Source: Sedimentisphaera sp050251615 (lineage in GTDB: Bacteria > Planctomycetota > Phycisphaerae > Sedimentisphaerales > Sedimentisphaeraceae). Taken from it: 28,823 nucleotides of DNA. The first letter of the stretch is position 1; the number at the start of each line of letters is the position of its first letter. Both the position numbers and the translations under genes were made by a program. Location: NCBI GenBank assembly GCA_050251615.1, contig JBFWMM010000036.1, positions 1-28,823 of the forward strand, read 5' to 3'. The notes under the pieces are model-generated. The model was not told the DNA's origin. It ran no database searches and saw nothing but the letters and a program-made list of their open reading frames with translations. Below are positions 24,958 through 28,823 of the stretch, piece by piece.

Positions 24958-25150
24958 AAGCTTTTCCGCCGAATTACAGTTCTCATTATACGCCTTTTGC
25001 CTTCTTTTCTTATATGGAATTTAACAGACTTTTGTTCATTGAGCTGCTGTTCGGGGCTTCTATTCAGCCACAAAACGTTGTCTATGAAGCGTTTATCGAG
25101 GCTAATAACTGCTTTTTAACAGAAAAACACCTTTTTTGCTAAAATACTGA

Positions 25151-25178
25151 TTGACTTGAAAAAATGTATTTCTATAAT
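25151..25178 (+). promoter_or_regulatory. rRNA operon promoter P1
   Basis: TTGACT (25151-25156), 16 bases, then a perfect TATAAT (25173-25178). An AT-rich stretch just upstream could act as an UP element. Confidence 0.75.
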
Positions 25179-25255
25179 TTGCCGTTCCTCGTCGGGGAAG
25201 CCTTGAAGCGGAAACGGGTCGAAGAAATTAATTCGGTACGGGTCGAAAAAACAGG

Positions 25256-25283
25256 TTGACACGGAGAGGTTAAAACGTATTAT
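25256..25283 (+). promoter_or_regulatory. rRNA operon promoter P2
   Basis: A perfect TTGACA (25256-25261), 16 bases, then TATTAT (25278-25283). It lies 105 bases after P1, giving the tandem promoter layout common for rRNA operons. Confidence 0.75.
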
Positions 25284-25307
25284 AACGTTTCTCGCCTTAC
25301 GGCGGGG

Positions 25308-25318
25308 TGCTCTTAAAA
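25308..25318 (+). promoter_or_regulatory. boxA-like antitermination element
   Basis: TGCTCTTAAAA resembles the rrn boxA core TGCTCTTTAA and lies in the transcribed leader, 25 bases after P2. In rRNA operons this sequence recruits NusB/NusE so that the untranslated RNA is not ended by Rho. Confidence 0.5.
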
Positions 25319-25384
25319 GTATTGGAATGACAGGTGCCGAAGCGAGCTTTTGTTGCGGCGAGGCCGTATAAGCTCATTAACAAT

Positions 25385-25458
25385 GGGCTCGTAGCTCAGC
25401 TGGCTAGAGCGTTCGCCTGATAAGCGAGAGGTCGGAGGTTCGAGTCCTCCCGGGCCCA
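25385..25458 (+). tRNA. tRNA-Ile (anticodon GAT)
   Basis: A complete cloverleaf of 74 bases: acceptor GGGCTCG pairs with CGGGCCC, anticodon loop CTGATAA, T arm GGAGG-TTCGAGT-CCTCC. The CCA end is not encoded (ACT follows). In most bacteria this tRNA sits between 16S and 23S. Confidence 0.97.
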
Positions 25459-25481
25459 CTTATTGAAGGCTTCCTGGCAAC

Positions 25482-25554
25482 GGGGCTGTAGCTCAGTTGG
25501 GAGAGCGTCTGGTTTGCATCCAGAAGGTCGTCGGTTCGATTCCGTCCAGCTCCA
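25482..25554 (+). tRNA. tRNA-Ala (anticodon TGC)
   Basis: A cloverleaf of 73 bases: acceptor GGGGCTG pairs with CAGCTCC and includes the G3-U70 identity pair of alanine tRNAs; anticodon loop TTTGCAT. CCA is not encoded. It follows tRNA-Ile after 23 bases. Confidence 0.97.
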
Positions 25555-25744
25555 CTGTTTTTAATAGCAATGTTCTTAAACAATTGAATAAGGAAAGCAA
25601 TAAGGTTAAATTGTACGTACCATAACGACATAGAAATATATTGTTGTGCGGTGCAATTTCACTGGTAAATTGCCTAAATACCTGAGTTAGTAAAACTAAC
25701 TTAAACAATGGCGAATTATGAGCGCATCAGTCCATGATTGATGT

Positions 25745-28554
<2,810 letters not shown>

Positions 28555-28691
28555 ATATCAATCATTGATTGATGATAAAATTCAGCCATAAGCTCTAAGC
28601 GATAAGCTTGAAGCCGAGGTATGATGGCAATCAATTGCTTTCCTTCCAATTGTGAACGAATACTAAGAGTCGTAAGACTCACGTAAATAAG

Positions 28692-28800
28692 TTTGCCGGT
28701 GATTATACCGTCGGGGAAACGCCTGATCCCATTCCGAACTCAGAAGCTAAGCCCTTCGGGCCGATGATAGTTAACGCGAAAGTAGGTCATTGCCGGTCTT
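28692..28800 (+). rRNA. 5S ribosomal RNA
   Basis: About 109 bases. CCATTCCGAACTCAGAAG (loop B/C) is the 5S hallmark, and GCCGGT near each end (28695-28700 and 28792-28797) can pair as the terminal helix. It is short compared with the usual 115-120 bases. Ends are approximate. It follows 23S after a spacer of about 137 bases that contains a GAGTC-GTAA-GACTC hairpin. Confidence 0.9.
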
Positions 28801-28804
28801 ATGA

Positions 28805-28823
28805 AGCTCCTCAGGGAAACCTG
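28805..28823 (+). terminator. Possible start of the rRNA operon terminator, cut by the window edge
   Basis: AGCTCCTCAGGGAAACCTG reads as the first arm, loop and start of the second arm of a hairpin (CAGG-gaaa-CCTG). The rest is outside the window, so this is only suggestive. Confidence 0.4.

Larger units (their letters stand above)
24958..25384. other. Long intergenic and leader region before the rRNA unit
   Basis: No gene is seen in these 427 bases. The left part is AT-rich and serves as the upstream region of msrBA (minus) and of the rRNA promoters (plus). The right part holds two tandem promoters, a pair of ACGGGTCGAA direct repeats (25214-25223 and 25238-25247), and a boxA-like site. No 16S rRNA sequence is present. 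Confidence 0.85.

Noticed and set aside
25530..25546. U-U mismatch in the T stem of tRNA-Ala (GTCGG/CCGTC)
   Set aside because: The same stem sequence is common in alanine tRNAs of other bacteria, so it is not a defect or a novelty.
25404..25708. Minus-strand open frames across the two tRNAs
   Set aside because: They are antisense readings of tRNA-Ile and tRNA-Ala; the RNRTDD...LSQLSYSP type of peptide is a well-known artefact of tRNA genes.

Overview
The window looks like a chromosomal segment of a planctomycete, most likely of the Phycisphaerae/Sedimentisphaerales type. This is an inference from several independent marks. A secreted protein ends in a dockerin-like pair of calcium-binding loops of the form DxNxDGxV...A.DWL/M. 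There is a Tat-exported sulfatase and Tat- or Sec-exported glycosidases. A ThiD2-ThiE fusion is present. The 23S-5S rRNA operon has its own promoters and no 16S gene in front of it, and the 5S gene is short (about 109 nt). The sequence is a draft assembly: 100 Ns at 12151-12250 mark a scaffold gap.

Region 1 (1-10.5 kb) is an exported-protein and glycan-degradation region, almost all on the minus strand. From right to left it holds a GH31 alpha-glycosidase with a PA14 module, a Tat-type sulfatase, and a GLUG/InlB-repeat/dockerin secreted protein. Next come a small four-cysteine protein and an ECF sigma factor overlapping a one-pass membrane protein (probable anti-sigma). Last are a periplasmic coiled-coil protein and a Tat-exported (alpha/alpha)6 glycoside hydrolase. 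A 26-residue, extremely basic micropeptide gene with its own terminator sits divergently at 4.1 kb. The CAZyme and sulfatase genes suggest use of a sulfated polysaccharide; the sigma/anti-sigma pair could tie envelope sensing to the genes behind it.

Region 2 (10.7-16.6 kb, plus strand) holds a Bcr/CflA-type MFS exporter, the assembly gap, a DUF481 outer-membrane barrel protein, and a membrane-anchored periplasmic protein of unknown function. The latter is coupled to a LolD-like ABC ATPase, which itself overlaps ruvC. An isochorismatase-family hydrolase follows.

Region 3 (16.7-24 kb, plus strand) is housekeeping: thrS, infC (with an apparent AUC start codon), an Uup-type ABC-F ATPase, an LptF/LptG-family permease with an unusually large periplasmic domain, and thiD2-thiE. 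The usual rpmI-rplT genes do not follow infC. A convergent msrB-msrA lipoprotein gene (minus strand) closes the region. Between it and thiE lies a 49-bp array of seven C(C/T)TAAAA heptamers; the same heptamer array, reverse orientation, begins the window.

Region 4 (25.1-28.8 kb, plus strand) is the rRNA unit: two tandem promoters, a boxA-like element, tRNA-Ile(GAT), tRNA-Ala(TGC), 23S and 5S, with the first arm of a terminator at the window's end. Six promoter candidates found by eye across the window all have a 16-nt spacer.
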